A stretch of DNA of 64,000 nt, from positions 124,001-188,000 of the forward strand of contig JADYYY010000007.1 of assembly GCA_020853395.1 (NCBI GenBank), given 5' to 3'. Of this stretch, positions 19,220-27,655 are shown in pieces (positions within the stretch are counted from its first letter, which is position 1; every line of letters begins with the position of its first letter). Source of the DNA: Acidobacteriota bacterium. Lineage in GTDB: Bacteria; Acidobacteriota; Vicinamibacteria; Vicinamibacterales; SCN-69-37. The notes beneath the pieces were generated by a model. That model had not been told where the DNA came from. It made no database searches and worked only from the letters and a program-made list of their open reading frames with translations. The position numbers and the translations under genes are program-made.

Positions 19220-20017
19220 ATGGCAGCGCGAAAACCAGCACGGCGATCCCGGCCCTCGGCGGCCACGTCCCGGCGGCCGAAGACCGGTAGCCGGCGCGGC
19301 AGCGCCAAGGCGTCTGCCAGCAGGAAGCCGGCCGCCAGAACGGCGGCTCCACGCCGCGCCCCCGCGACGGCCAAGGCCGCCGGCCGCGGCCGATCGCAGG
19401 CCCGAAAGCCTGCCGCCTCTGCTCGCCGCTCGGCTCCGGCGGCCAAGCGCGCGCGGAAGACGACGCCCAAGGCCGCCAAGCCCCAGGCTCCGGCGAAGCT
19501 CCAGGCCCCGGCGAAACCCCAGGGGACGAAGAAGCCGAAACAGCCCGCTTCCCCGCCGGCGCGCGCCGTGCGTTCCGGCAGCTCGCCGCGGGGCGCGTCG
19601 AAGCCCGCGTCCCCACGTCCCGCAATCGAACGCGAGCGGCGGCGGCTGGCGGAAGAGGAGCGGATGCCCTCGAGCGTGACGGAAGCCGAAGTGCGCGCGC
19701 AGTCGGCCGCACGCAGCGGGCACGACGAGCTGCGCTCCGAGCTCGAACGCCATACCGAAACGAGCCCGGTGCTCACCGCCGGAGATGTCGACGCCAAATG
19801 GGAGGACGCCTACGCCGTCGGCGACGAAGCGCCTGGGGGCGACAATCCGACGCCCGATCAGGATCGGGTGGACGACATCGGCCGCGCGCTGGGCGTGACG
19901 TACGAGGACAGCGAGGAACTGCGCGGCAGCGACAAGATCGCCGAGCGCGACGCGCATCGTTGGGAACTGGATCCGGCCTCGTCGGACGACTGGCCGCGCG
20001 ATCGGAAACGGCGGTAG
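19220..20017 (+). CDS. Basic Ala/Lys/Pro-rich protein with C-terminal DUF6335-like domain
   Basis: This 265-residue protein has two distinct parts. Residues 1-150 are a low-complexity Arg/Lys/Ala/Pro tail resembling histone H1-like bacterial proteins, with short internal repeats such as QAPAKLQAPAKPQ. Residues 165-255 are acidic and match the pattern of DUF6335 (GDVDAKWEDAYAVGDEAPGG, then TPDQDRVDDIGRALGVTYED, then ERDAHRWELDPASSDDW), a domain best known from cyanobacteria. The function is unknown; nucleic-acid or chromatin association is an inference from the tail. GGAGGAGG lies upstream of the ATG. It is divergent from rpsA. Confidence 0.8.
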   Translation: MAARKPARRSRPSAATSRRPKTGSRRGSAKASASRKPAARTAAPRRAPATAKAAGRGRSQARKPAASARRSAPAAKRARKTTPKAAKPQAPAKLQAPAKPQGTKKPKQPASPPARAVRSGSSPRGASKPASPRPAIERERRRLAEEERMPSSVTEAEVRAQSAARSGHDELRSELERHTETSPVLTAGDVDAKWEDAYAVGDEAPGGDNPTPDQDRVDDIGRALGVTYEDSEELRGSDKIAERDAHRWELDPASSDDWPRDRKRR

Positions 20018-20087
20018 ATCGCCCGCGAACAGACCGGGCGTTGGCGCGACGTGCGGGCCAACGGGCCCCGGTCTGGCGCGGCGGACG

Positions 20088-20411
20088 TCAGTGCTGCACG
20101 CCGATGTCGGCCTGGCGCTCGAAGTCGCTTCGCACTTCCTCGAACTTCTGACGTCCTTGATCGACGGCGTCGCGGCCTCGTTCCACCAGGTCGTTCACCG
20201 CGTCTGACGCCTTGCTGTAGCCGTCCGACGCGCGGCGGCGCAGCCGATCGGCTTGCTGCGACAACTGGCCCCGCAGCTCCGATCCGGCGCGGGGCGCGAA
20301 CAGCAGGCCGACCGCCGCGCCGACGGCCGCTCCCCACAACATCCCCATCATGAAACGATTGCCGCCGCCACCGGCCTGGTCGATGTCCTCGTAGTACTCC
20401 GTGTCGCGCAT
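20088..20411 (-). CDS. YtxH domain membrane protein
   Basis: This 107-residue protein has one membrane segment (GMLWGAAVGAAVGLLFAPRAG, about residues 23-43), whose FAPRAGSE end is the hallmark of YtxH-like proteins. A helical, charged C-terminal half follows, probably a coiled coil. Family members are often induced by general stress; the exact role is unknown. The short spacing to the next minus-strand gene upstream suggests joint transcription. Confidence 0.85.
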   Translation of the reverse strand: MRDTEYYEDIDQAGGGGNRFMMGMLWGAAVGAAVGLLFAPRAGSELRGQLSQQADRLRRRASDGYSKASDAVNDLVERGRDAVDQGRQKFEEVRSDFERQADIGVQH

Positions 20412-20458
20412 TGTCGCTCCTCCTTCTGTGTCTGGGTGTGTCTGGGATCGGGCTTGGG

Positions 20459-20887
20459 TTACGGCATGCGAGGCCGAACGTCACGCGCGACCACCAGGCT
20501 CGCCGTGTTCGGCGCCGGGAGGCGCGACCGCCGCGGATGCTGGAAGGCCTGCGCGGCCGCGATGGCGCTCTGCCCGATGCCGACGACCGGCCAGAACGCG
20601 AACCGCGCGGTCGACATGAGGCGCGATGCCTTCTGGCCCGTCTGGGCCATGACGTCTCGGACCTTGTCGTCCACGGCGCGGATGCGGGCCGTGGCGTCCT
20701 CCACTTTCTCGAGCGTCGTGTGCGCGTGCGCCACGAGCGGCTCGACCGCCTCGTGCTGCACGCGCGTCATCACCCGTGTCAGCTCGCGGTACGCCATGAA
20801 CGCGCCGGCGCCGATGCCGACCCAAATCAGCGACTGCACGGCGACGGCGATGGCCAGGACTGCGAGCCAGAACGTCGTGGTTTCCAT
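20459..20887 (-). CDS. Small membrane protein, DUF948-like
   Basis: This 142-residue protein has an N-terminal membrane helix (about residues 5-33) followed by an amphipathic helical stretch (TRVQHEAVEPLVAHAHTTLEKVEDATARIR). That resembles DUF948/YtxG-type proteins, which often accompany YtxH genes, as here. A second weakly hydrophobic segment (RFAFWPVVGIGQSAIAAAQA) may be a re-entrant or amphipathic helix. Its function is unknown. Confidence 0.75.
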   Translation of the reverse strand: METTTFWLAVLAIAVAVQSLIWVGIGAGAFMAYRELTRVMTRVQHEAVEPLVAHAHTTLEKVEDATARIRAVDDKVRDVMAQTGQKASRLMSTARFAFWPVVGIGQSAIAAAQAFQHPRRSRLPAPNTASLVVARDVRPRMP

Positions 20888-21042
20888 GGTGTTGCTCGCT
20901 CTCCTCGGAGGGCGGTCGATTCAAGAGCGGTGCCAGGCGACCGGCCTGCGAACGCGATCGCCGATGCCGGCGGTGCGCCGCCGCCACGCCGCGGGTGAGT
21001 AGGCGGAGGACTCGATTCGGTAGGGCCGGTCCACCGGCCGCG

Positions 21043-21723
21043 TCAGGCGACCGTGGCCCCGAGCTTGGCGAGCGCGAGCTGCATCACGCGATCGACGACC
21101 TCCGCGATCGGCAGCCCGGTCGTGTCGATGTAGATCGCATCGGGCGCGACGGTCAGCGGCGACACCGCGCGCGTGCGATCGTTGCGGTCGCGCGCCTCGA
21201 GCGCATCGGCGACCTGCTGCGTGCCGGCGCGGCTCGCCGTGTGCGCGGGATCCAACGCGCGGCGCCTGGCGCGCTCCTCGGGCGACGCGTCGAGATAGAC
21301 CTTCACGTCCGCGTCGGGGAACACGACCGATCCGATGTCGCGTCCTTCCATCACCAGCCCGCCGCGATCGCGCGCCTGCCGCTGCCGTTCGACGAGCACC
21401 GCCCGCACGTCGGAATGCCGCGCGACCACGGTCGCGGCCTGGTCCATGGCGGGGGTGCGGATCGCCGACGTCACGTCGTGCCCGTCGATGACGATCCGCC
21501 GATCGAGATCGAAGACGGCGCGCGCGGCGACCGCCGCCACGCTCGGACCGTCGGCGAGATCGACGCCGTCCTGCAGCGCCTTCCAGGCGACGGCGCGGTA
21601 CATCGCGCCCGTGTCGACATGGCGATACCCGAGGCGCTCGGCGACCGTGCGCGAGACGGTGCCCTTGCCAGCCCCTGACGGGCCATCGATCGCGATCACG
21701 AGCGGTGCGTGCCTCACGTCCAC
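21043..21723 (-). CDS. cmk: Cytidylate kinase
   Basis: Cytidylate kinase phosphorylates CMP and dCMP using ATP. The 226-residue product has the P-loop IDGPSGAGKGT, the CMP-binding YRHVDTGAMYRAVA, and the lid-type VMEGRDIGSVVFPDADVKVYL, all diagnostic for bacterial Cmk. The start is one of two in-frame GTG codons (21723 or 21717). It lies upstream of rpsA and the HU/IHF gene on the same strand, as in the classical cmk-rpsA-ihfB order, but separated from them by three other genes. Confidence 0.94.
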   Translation of the reverse strand: MDVRHAPLVIAIDGPSGAGKGTVSRTVAERLGYRHVDTGAMYRAVAWKALQDGVDLADGPSVAAVAARAVFDLDRRIVIDGHDVTSAIRTPAMDQAATVVARHSDVRAVLVERQRQARDRGGLVMEGRDIGSVVFPDADVKVYLDASPEERARRRALDPAHTASRAGTQQVADALEARDRNDRTRAVSPLTVAPDAIYIDTTGLPIAEVVDRVMQLALAKLGATVA

Positions 21724-21736
21724 TATTATTTCCCGG

Positions 21737-22897
21737 ATGCCGGCGCGCCTGACACGGCGGGCGTGGCTCGCCATGAGCGCGCTCGCCGCGATGGCGTGGG
21801 CGGCGTGGCCGTACGTCCAGGCCGGCGCCTCGCTGCTCGATCTCGCCGGCCACACCGACGGCATCCGCCGCCTCCTGCCAGCCGGCCAGTTCGAGATCTC
21901 GATCGAAGACCTCACGATCCCGACACGCGCCGGCCGCATCACGGCGCGGCTGTACCGGCCGGCCCCCCCGACGGCCCGCACCCTCGTCGTCTTTCCCGGC
22001 GTGCACGGCGGCGGCGTCGACGAGCCGCGGCTGACGCGGTTCTCGCGGCGGCTGGCCGCGACCGGACTCAACGTCGTGAGCGTGCCGCTGCCCGAACTGC
22101 GGGCGTTCCGGATCACGAGCCGATCGACGGACGTGATCGAAGACGCGACGCTCTGGGTGGCGGGTCAACCGGGACTCGCGCCGCGCGCGCGCGTGGGCTT
22201 GGTAGGCGTGAGCTTCGCCGGAGGCCTGGCCCTCGTCGCGGCCGGCCGGCCCGACGTCGCGGCCAAGCTCGACCTCGTGCTGTCGCTCGGCGGGCACGGC
22301 GACATCGGTCGCGTGCTGCGGTATCTCTGCACCGGCGTGTTGCCAGACGGCCGACGGCTCGCACCGCACGACTACGGCGTCGCGGTGCTCACGCTCGCCG
22401 CGGCCCCACACCTCGTTCCGGCCGATCAGGCGCCGGTACTCGAGCGCGCGCTGCTCACCTACCTCGACGCGTCGCTCGACGAGGATCCCGAACAGCCGCG
22501 AGGCCGTCCTCTCTTCGAACAGGTGGCACGAAGCGCAGAGACGATGCCGGAGCCCTCACGAACGTTGGTACGGGCGCTCGTCGCGCACGACGTCGCGACA
22601 CTCGGACGAGCGATCCTGCCCTTCGTGGACGCGCTGGCCGCGGATCCGGCCCTGTCGCCCGAGCGGTCGCCGGCCACGACCGTGCCGGTCTTCCTCATCC
22701 ATGGCGATGAGGACAACCTCATCCCATCCTCCGAAACGGCGTCGCTTGCGCGCGACCTCGAGACGCGCGGCCACGTTCGCGTCGAGATGCTGCTGACCCC
22801 GGTGCTGTCGCATCTCGAACCGAACCACATGGCCCGGATCGGCGACGCCTGGAGGCTCGTGTCGATGTGGCGGGCGATGAGCCGAAGGATGGAGTGA
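21737..22897 (+). CDS. Alpha/beta hydrolase, membrane-anchored or secreted
   Basis: This 386-residue protein has an N-terminal hydrophobic segment (about residues 6-30, RRAWLAMSALAAMAWAAWP). An alpha/beta-hydrolase domain follows, with nucleophile elbow GVSFAGG, an early strand TLVVFPGVHGGG, and a late acid/His region (VFLIHGDEDNLIP, then LSHLEP). The fold resembles dienelactone-hydrolase/prolyl-oligopeptidase-like enzymes; the substrate is unknown. It is divergent from cmk with only 13 bp between the starts. Confidence 0.82.
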   Translation: MPARLTRRAWLAMSALAAMAWAAWPYVQAGASLLDLAGHTDGIRRLLPAGQFEISIEDLTIPTRAGRITARLYRPAPPTARTLVVFPGVHGGGVDEPRLTRFSRRLAATGLNVVSVPLPELRAFRITSRSTDVIEDATLWVAGQPGLAPRARVGLVGVSFAGGLALVAAGRPDVAAKLDLVLSLGGHGDIGRVLRYLCTGVLPDGRRLAPHDYGVAVLTLAAAPHLVPADQAPVLERALLTYLDASLDEDPEQPRGRPLFEQVARSAETMPEPSRTLVRALVAHDVATLGRAILPFVDALAADPALSPERSPATTVPVFLIHGDEDNLIPSSETASLARDLETRGHVRVEMLLTPVLSHLEPNHMARIGDAWRLVSMWRAMSRRME

Positions 22898-22955
22898 CCG
22901 CCGTGCCATGACACGACGCCGCTACTCACGTCATCCCGGCGCGGCAGCAGCGGGC

Positions 22956-23399
22956 TCAGGGCCCCTGGCATGGGTTGGCCCTCGCGCAGCCGATGAGCGC
23001 CCCGGTCGCCGCGCCCATTCCAGCCAGCAACGGCACGAGCACCACCGTGGCCGGTCGATAGCAGTTCTGGCGCTCGTGGCAATGGACGGCCACGAACGCC
23101 GTGCCGATGCTGGCGCCGATCCCGAGTCCCCAGAAGAGCGCAGGGTGAATCTGCCGACTCCCTGACGGGCTTCGAGCCTGGTCTCGTCTGGCCCAGTCCA
23201 CGGCAAACCTCGATGCAACCACGTTCCGCCCTGGATCAAAGGAGATGCGCGAGCGTCCGGACCGGGCGACGGACTCTCGGAACTCGCCGGTCGTGACGGG
23301 ATCGCCCGGCTGCGCGTGCGCAGTCCCGTCACGCAGGATGAGCAACAAGCACGAGACGACGAGGATCACGGGCGAGGCAAGGCCACGAGTGCGGGTCAT
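22956..23399 (-). CDS. Small secreted or membrane protein, paralogue of its upstream neighbour
   Basis: This is an unrecognised 147-residue protein. It starts with a signal peptide (hydrophobic ASPVILVVSCLLLILRDG ending at AHAQ) and ends with a hydrophobic Gly/Ala-rich hairpin: HPALFWGLGIGASIGTAF, then VVLVPLLAGMGAATGALIG. The two hydrophobic segments are separated by a short HCHERQNCYRP loop containing Cys. The gene upstream encodes the same hairpin. Its ATG overlaps the upstream stop (ATGA), so it is probably translationally coupled. Confidence 0.65.
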   Translation of the reverse strand: MTRTRGLASPVILVVSCLLLILRDGTAHAQPGDPVTTGEFRESVARSGRSRISFDPGRNVVASRFAVDWARRDQARSPSGSRQIHPALFWGLGIGASIGTAFVAVHCHERQNCYRPATVVLVPLLAGMGAATGALIGCARANPCQGP

Positions 23400-23854
23400 C
23401 GCGGGACCGGCGACGAGGTATCGTCGCCTTCGCCTCCGCTGGGACTCGTTCGCCCCGACGACGGACGACGGCCGGGATGGAGGCGCGCTACGACCGCGCC
23501 CACGGCGGCACCGCTCCACGCCACCAGAGGCGCGACGAACAGCGTACCGACGCGATAACAGTCGTCGCGCTCGGCCCCCCGACGACGAGCCCGAGCCACC
23601 ACGGACGCTCCCACGACAGCGCCAAGGCCGAGGCCCCAAAGTGCGGCACCGCACGTCGAGCGACGCCGGGCGGCGGCTTGATCCGCGGCGGCCTGCTGCG
23701 CGAGTTGTCCGACGAGGTACCGCTCCAGCGACGATGGCCCGCCGGGCCGGTGCGCGTCCCCGAGAACCAATCTCCCCAGCCCGACGTCCTTGAGCCTGCG
23801 AACAATCCCTCGCCTCGCGGGTAAGTCCTCGTTCCCGTCGAGACTCGGGGTCAC
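23396..23854 (-). CDS. Small membrane protein, paralogue of its downstream neighbour
   Basis: This is an unrecognised protein of 152 residues from the GTG at 23854. After a charged N-terminal region it has ALWGLGLGAVVGASVV, a loop GAERDDCYRV and LFVAPLVAWSGAAVGAVV. This is the same two-helix Gly/Ala hairpin with a central Cys-Tyr as in the protein encoded at 22956. No signal peptide is evident. The GTG overlaps the rluB stop (GTGA) and its stop overlaps the next ATG, so the pair looks like a tandem duplication at the end of the scpA-scpB-rluB operon. Confidence 0.6.
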   Translation of the reverse strand: MTPSLDGNEDLPARRGIVRRLKDVGLGRLVLGDAHRPGGPSSLERYLVGQLAQQAAADQAAARRRSTCGAALWGLGLGAVVGASVVARARRRGAERDDCYRVGTLFVAPLVAWSGAAVGAVVARLHPGRRPSSGRTSPSGGEGDDTSSPVPR

Positions 23855-24576
23855 CGCGTCAGGGCCTTCACCTCCGCGGGCGTGAGATCGCGGAGCTGTC
23901 CCGGCTTCAGGCGCCGATCCTCGATCGGGCCGATGCGGATCCGGCGCAGCCGGACGATCGGGTGCGCGATGGCGTCGCACATCCGTCGGACCTGGCGGTT
24001 CCGCCCCTCGCGGAGCGTGATGTGCAGCAACGTGCTCTGCCCGTGCCGCGTGTTCACCGTCCGCAGGTGGGTGACCGTTGCCGGCAGCGTCCGCCGGCCG
24101 TCGACGACGATGCCACGGCGCAAGCGTTCGAGGTCGCGATCGTCCGGCGCGCCCTCGACCTCGGCTTCGTAGGTCCGTTCGAGCTCATAGCGCGGGTGCG
24201 TCACGCGCTCGGCGAAATCGCCGTCGTTGGTCAGGAGCAAGAGGCCTTCGGAATCGAAGTCGAGGCGGCCCACCGGATAGAAGTAGCCGGTCACGCCCGC
24301 GCGCGCCAGCAGGTCGATGACGGTCGGACGCCGCTGCGGGTCGGTGCGCGTGCTGACCACGCCGCGCGGCTTGTTGAGCAGCAGGTAGCGCCGCTCGGGC
24401 GCCTCACGCCGGAGCCGGCGGCCGTCGACGCGAATGTCGTCGTGCGCCGGATCGGCCTGCGTGCCGAGCGCGGTGACGACGTGGCCGTTGACCTCGACGC
24501 GTCCCTGACGGATCAGGTCGTCCGCCGCGCGCCGCGACGCGACGCCGGCGACCGACAGGATCTTGTTCAGCCTCAA
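23851..24576 (-). CDS. rluB: Pseudouridine synthase, RsuA/RluB family
   Basis: This 241-residue RNA pseudouridine synthase has an N-terminal S4 domain (LNKILSVAGVASRRAADDLI), the linker LLLNKPRGVVST, the catalytic loop GRLDFDSEGLLLLTNDG with the essential Asp, and EGRNRQVRRMCDAI. The order after scpA and scpB is the typical one for rluB. The only start fitting the S4 domain is a TTG at 24576 overlapping the scpB stop (TTGA), so expression is probably coupled. RluB rather than RsuA is inferred from context. Confidence 0.92.
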   Translation of the reverse strand: MRLNKILSVAGVASRRAADDLIRQGRVEVNGHVVTALGTQADPAHDDIRVDGRRLRREAPERRYLLLNKPRGVVSTRTDPQRRPTVIDLLARAGVTGYFYPVGRLDFDSEGLLLLTNDGDFAERVTHPRYELERTYEAEVEGAPDDRDLERLRRGIVVDGRRTLPATVTHLRTVNTRHGQSTLLHITLREGRNRQVRRMCDAIAHPIVRLRRIRIGPIEDRRLKPGQLRDLTPAEVKALTR

Positions 24577-25193
24577 TGCACCGACTCGGGGCCGTCGGAT
24601 GTCGCCGGCTCCGCGGGCTCGAACGGCAGCGACGTCTGCGGCGCCGCCTCGCCGACGCCCGACGGCAGATCGAACCCGAGCAGTTCCGACATGTCCTCGA
24701 CCTTCGGCAGATCCGCGAGGTCGTTCAGCCCGAAGCGATCGAGGAACTCGCGCGTCGTCCCGTACAGGAAGGGACGGCCGACTACCTGCTTGCGGCCGAC
24801 GATCTTCACGAGCTTGCGCTCGATCAGCGTGGCGATGACGCCCGACGCGTTGACGCCGCGGATCTCGGCCACTTCCGGCGCGGTGATCGGCTGCTTGTAG
24901 GCGACGACCGCGAGCGTCTCGAGCGAGGCGACCGACAGCTTCTGCGTGGTGCGCTCGTGGAACAGCCGGCGCACCCACTCGTGCAGATCCGGGCGGGTGA
25001 CGATCTGGTAGCCGCCGGCGACCTCGACGACCTTCAGGCCCCCCGGCCGCTCGTAGTCCTGCTTCAGCGCCTCGATCGCGGCCGTCACGTCCTCGGCCGT
25101 CTCGCCGTCGAGCAGCCGGACGAGCGTCTTGACCGTGAGCGGCTCGGGGGACGCGAAGATAAGCGCTTCGATGACGGCTTTGAGGTCAGACAT
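24573..25193 (-). CDS. scpB: Segregation and condensation protein B
   Basis: ScpB is the kleisin-associated winged-helix protein of the SMC-ScpAB condensin. The 206-residue product has the twin winged-helix layout with VIEALIFASPEPL at the start and VVAYKQPITAPEVAEIRGV in the middle, followed by YGTTREFLDRFGL, all typical of ScpB. An acidic Pro-rich tail ends the protein. The ATG at 25193 overlaps the scpA stop by a few bases. Confidence 0.95.
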   Translation of the reverse strand: MSDLKAVIEALIFASPEPLTVKTLVRLLDGETAEDVTAAIEALKQDYERPGGLKVVEVAGGYQIVTRPDLHEWVRRLFHERTTQKLSVASLETLAVVAYKQPITAPEVAEIRGVNASGVIATLIERKLVKIVGRKQVVGRPFLYGTTREFLDRFGLNDLADLPKVEDMSELLGFDLPSGVGEAAPQTSLPFEPAEPATSDGPESVH

Positions 25194-25983
25194 GGCCGGG
25201 AGCTCCAAACACCGGCGCGCCCTCGACGCCGCTGCGCTTATAGACGCGGATGGGCCCGAACGTGCCCTGCTGGAACACGCGGACGACCTTCAAACGGATC
25301 ATCTCGAGCAGCGCCAGAAACGTCACGATCATGCCGCCGCGCGAGCTCACGTCGGCGAACAGCTCCTCGAACCCGCAGGCGTCGCGGTCCGAGAGCCGCG
25401 CCATGAGCTGCTCGATGCGCTTCTCGATTGGCAGTTGCTCGGCCGGCAGCACCACGCGCGGCCGGTGTCGGACGCGCTCGAGCACCTGCCGGAACGCGGT
25501 CATGAGGCTGAACAGGTCGACCTCGATCTCCGGCTCGGGCGCTTCGCCCAGCACCTCGGCCACGCGCCCGTCGGGCCGGCCCCACTGCGCGCTCCGCTGA
25601 ATCTCCTTCTCGTGGAGCAGCTCGGCGGCCGCCTTGAACCGCTGGTGCTCGACGAGCTGCCGCATCAGCGCCTCGCGCGGATCCTCCTGCGGATCTTCCT
25701 GCGCCGGGTCCGGGCGCGGCAGCAGCATGCGCGACTTGATGTGGATGAGCGTGGCGGCCATCACGAGGAACTCGCCGGCGACGTCGAGGTTGAGGTCCGT
25801 CATCAGGTCGAGGTACTCGAGGTACTGCTGCGTGACGAGGTGCACGGGGATGTCGTAGACGTTCACCTCGTGCTTCTTGATCAGGTGCAGCAGCAGGTCG
25901 AGTGGCCCCTCGAACACCGCGAGGCGCACCGGGTACCGGCCCAGGACCGAATCGAACTCGAGCGGCTCGGCGTGATCGGCCAC
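25186..25983 (-). CDS. scpA: Segregation and condensation protein A
   Basis: ScpA is the kleisin subunit that bridges the SMC heads. The 265-residue protein shows VFEGPLDLLLHLIKKHEVNVYDI at the N-terminus (split here: FEGPLDLLLHLI is the signature), then FLVMAATLIHIKSRMLLP, and a C-terminal winged helix (VTFLALLEMIRLKVVRVFQ). It begins with GTG, 1 bp after the trpS stop. Confidence 0.95.
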   Translation of the reverse strand: MADHAEPLEFDSVLGRYPVRLAVFEGPLDLLLHLIKKHEVNVYDIPVHLVTQQYLEYLDLMTDLNLDVAGEFLVMAATLIHIKSRMLLPRPDPAQEDPQEDPREALMRQLVEHQRFKAAAELLHEKEIQRSAQWGRPDGRVAEVLGEAPEPEIEVDLFSLMTAFRQVLERVRHRPRVVLPAEQLPIEKRIEQLMARLSDRDACGFEELFADVSSRGGMIVTFLALLEMIRLKVVRVFQQGTFGPIRVYKRSGVEGAPVFGAPGHV

Positions 25984-25984
25984 G

Positions 25985-26977
25985 TCAGTACTTCAGCTTG
26001 ACGGCGTCGCGCACGCGCGCCATGGTCTCGCGGGCGACGGCCCGCGCTTTCGCCGAGCCGTCGACGAGGAGATCGCGCAGCTCGCCCGGCCGGCGCAGCG
26101 CTGCCTCCCGGCGCTCGCGGATCGGCGCGAGCATCGCGTTGATCGCCGCGGCGAGCTTCGTCTTGACCTCCACGTCGCCCACCCGCCCTTCGCGATAGCG
26201 GCGCTCGAGGTCCTCGACCTCGTCGCGATCCGGGTTGAACGCGTGATGGTAGACGAACACCGGGTTGCCCTCGACTTCGCCCGGGATGTCGGCGCGCACG
26301 CGCTTCGGGTCGGTGTACATCTGCCGCACCTTGCGAACGACGGTGTCGGCCGAGTCGGAGAGGTCGATGGTGTTGCCGTAGCTCTTGCTCATCTTGCGGT
26401 TGTCGAGCCCCGGCAACCGCGGCACCGGCGTGAGCAACGGCTGCGGCTCGACGAACACCTCGCCGTAGAGATTGTGGAATCGACGAACGACCTCGCGCGA
26501 CAGCTCGAGGTGCGGGACCTGGTCCTCGCCGACCGGCACGTACTGCGCGTCGTACATGATGACGTCGGCCGTCTGCAGCAACGGATAGCCGAGGAAGCCC
26601 AGGTTCGACAAGTCCCGCTCGGCGAGCTGTTCGATCTGCTCCTTGTAGGTGGGCACGCGTTCCAGCCACGGAATGGGCGTGATCATCTGCAGCAGCAGGT
26701 ACAGCTCGGCGTGTTCGGGCACGAGCGACTGCACGAAGAGCGTGCTCCTCGCGGGGTCGATCCCGGCGCCGATCCAGTCGGCCACGTTGTCGATGGCGTG
26801 CGCGACGATCTCGGTCGTGGCCGCGTACTCGCTCGTGAGCGCGTGCCAGTCGGCGACGAAGTAGTACGCGTCGTACTCGCGCTGCAGCCGGTTCCAGTTC
26901 TGCAGCGCCCCGACGAGGTGGCCGAGATGGAGGCGCCCGGTCGGCCGCATGCCGGAGACGACACGAGGCCGGCTCAT
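25985..26977 (-). CDS. trpS: Tryptophan--tRNA ligase
   Basis: This class Ic synthetase charges tRNA-Trp. The product (about 330 residues) has GMRPTGRLHLGHLVGAL carrying the HIGH-type motif, the Trp-pocket region ending in DQVPHLELSREV, and the KMSKS loop as KMSKSYGN. The ATG at 26977 overlaps the stop of the M50 gene (ATGA); an in-frame ATG at 26989 would add four residues. Confidence 0.95.
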   Translation of the reverse strand: MSRPRVVSGMRPTGRLHLGHLVGALQNWNRLQREYDAYYFVADWHALTSEYAATTEIVAHAIDNVADWIGAGIDPARSTLFVQSLVPEHAELYLLLQMITPIPWLERVPTYKEQIEQLAERDLSNLGFLGYPLLQTADVIMYDAQYVPVGEDQVPHLELSREVVRRFHNLYGEVFVEPQPLLTPVPRLPGLDNRKMSKSYGNTIDLSDSADTVVRKVRQMYTDPKRVRADIPGEVEGNPVFVYHHAFNPDRDEVEDLERRYREGRVGDVEVKTKLAAAINAMLAPIRERREAALRRPGELRDLLVDGSAKARAVARETMARVRDAVKLKY

Positions 26978-27594
26978 GGCAGCAGCCATCCCATGATCGC
27001 GCGGTGCACGGGCCAGGCAACGGTGTGGAACACGCCGGTGAACATCATCGCGTACAGGATGAGGATGCCGTACGGGCGCAGCCGATCGATGAGGCGCGCG
27101 GCCGCCTCGGGCACGAGGCCCGCGAGCACGTTGCCGCCGTCGAGCGGCGGCACCGGGAGCAGATTGAACACGGCGAGGAACACGTTCAGCGAGGCGACCT
27201 GCGCGAAGAGCGCGGCGGGCCGCGACGCGCCGCCCGCCGTCGCGTCGGCGGCCGCGTACAGCGCGGCGGCCCCGGCCGCGATCGCCAGATTGCTGGCCGG
27301 CCCGGCGAGCGCGACCGTCGCGAAGTCGCGCCGCGGCGCCTGGAGATGATGCCAGTTGACGGGCACCGGCTTGGCCCAGCCAATCAGCGGGAGGCTCGAC
27401 ATCATGGCGACGATCGGGAACAGCACCGTGCCGATCCAGTCGATGTGCGCGAGCGGATTCAGCGTGAGGCGGCCGAGCGTGCGCGCGGTGGGATCGCCGA
27501 GCCGATCGGCCGTCCAGGCGTGCGCCGCCTCGTGAACGGACAACGACAGGATCAGCACCAGGAAGAGCGGGAGGATCTCGGCGATCGGCGGCAA
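26974..27594 (-). CDS. Site-2-protease-like M50 membrane metallopeptidase
   Basis: This 206-residue multi-pass membrane protein of the short M50B type has the zinc motif HEAAH in the first helix (LSLSVHEAAHAWTADRLGD) and the third-ligand region NLLPVPPLDGG. The helix GPASNLAIAAGAA is the conserved NPDG-adjacent segment. It has no PDZ domain. Members next to trpS-scpA-scpB are widespread; their natural substrate is unknown. It probably starts the operon trpS-scpA-scpB-rluB. Confidence 0.9.
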   Translation of the reverse strand: MPPIAEILPLFLVLILSLSVHEAAHAWTADRLGDPTARTLGRLTLNPLAHIDWIGTVLFPIVAMMSSLPLIGWAKPVPVNWHHLQAPRRDFATVALAGPASNLAIAAGAAALYAAADATAGGASRPAALFAQVASLNVFLAVFNLLPVPPLDGGNVLAGLVPEAAARLIDRLRPYGILILYAMMFTGVFHTVAWPVHRAIMGWLLP

Positions 27595-27655
27595 GCGGTA
27601 GGAGACTGTACCACGGCCGGCGGGCAGGGCGAGACGCTGCCCGCCGGCCGCGCGT

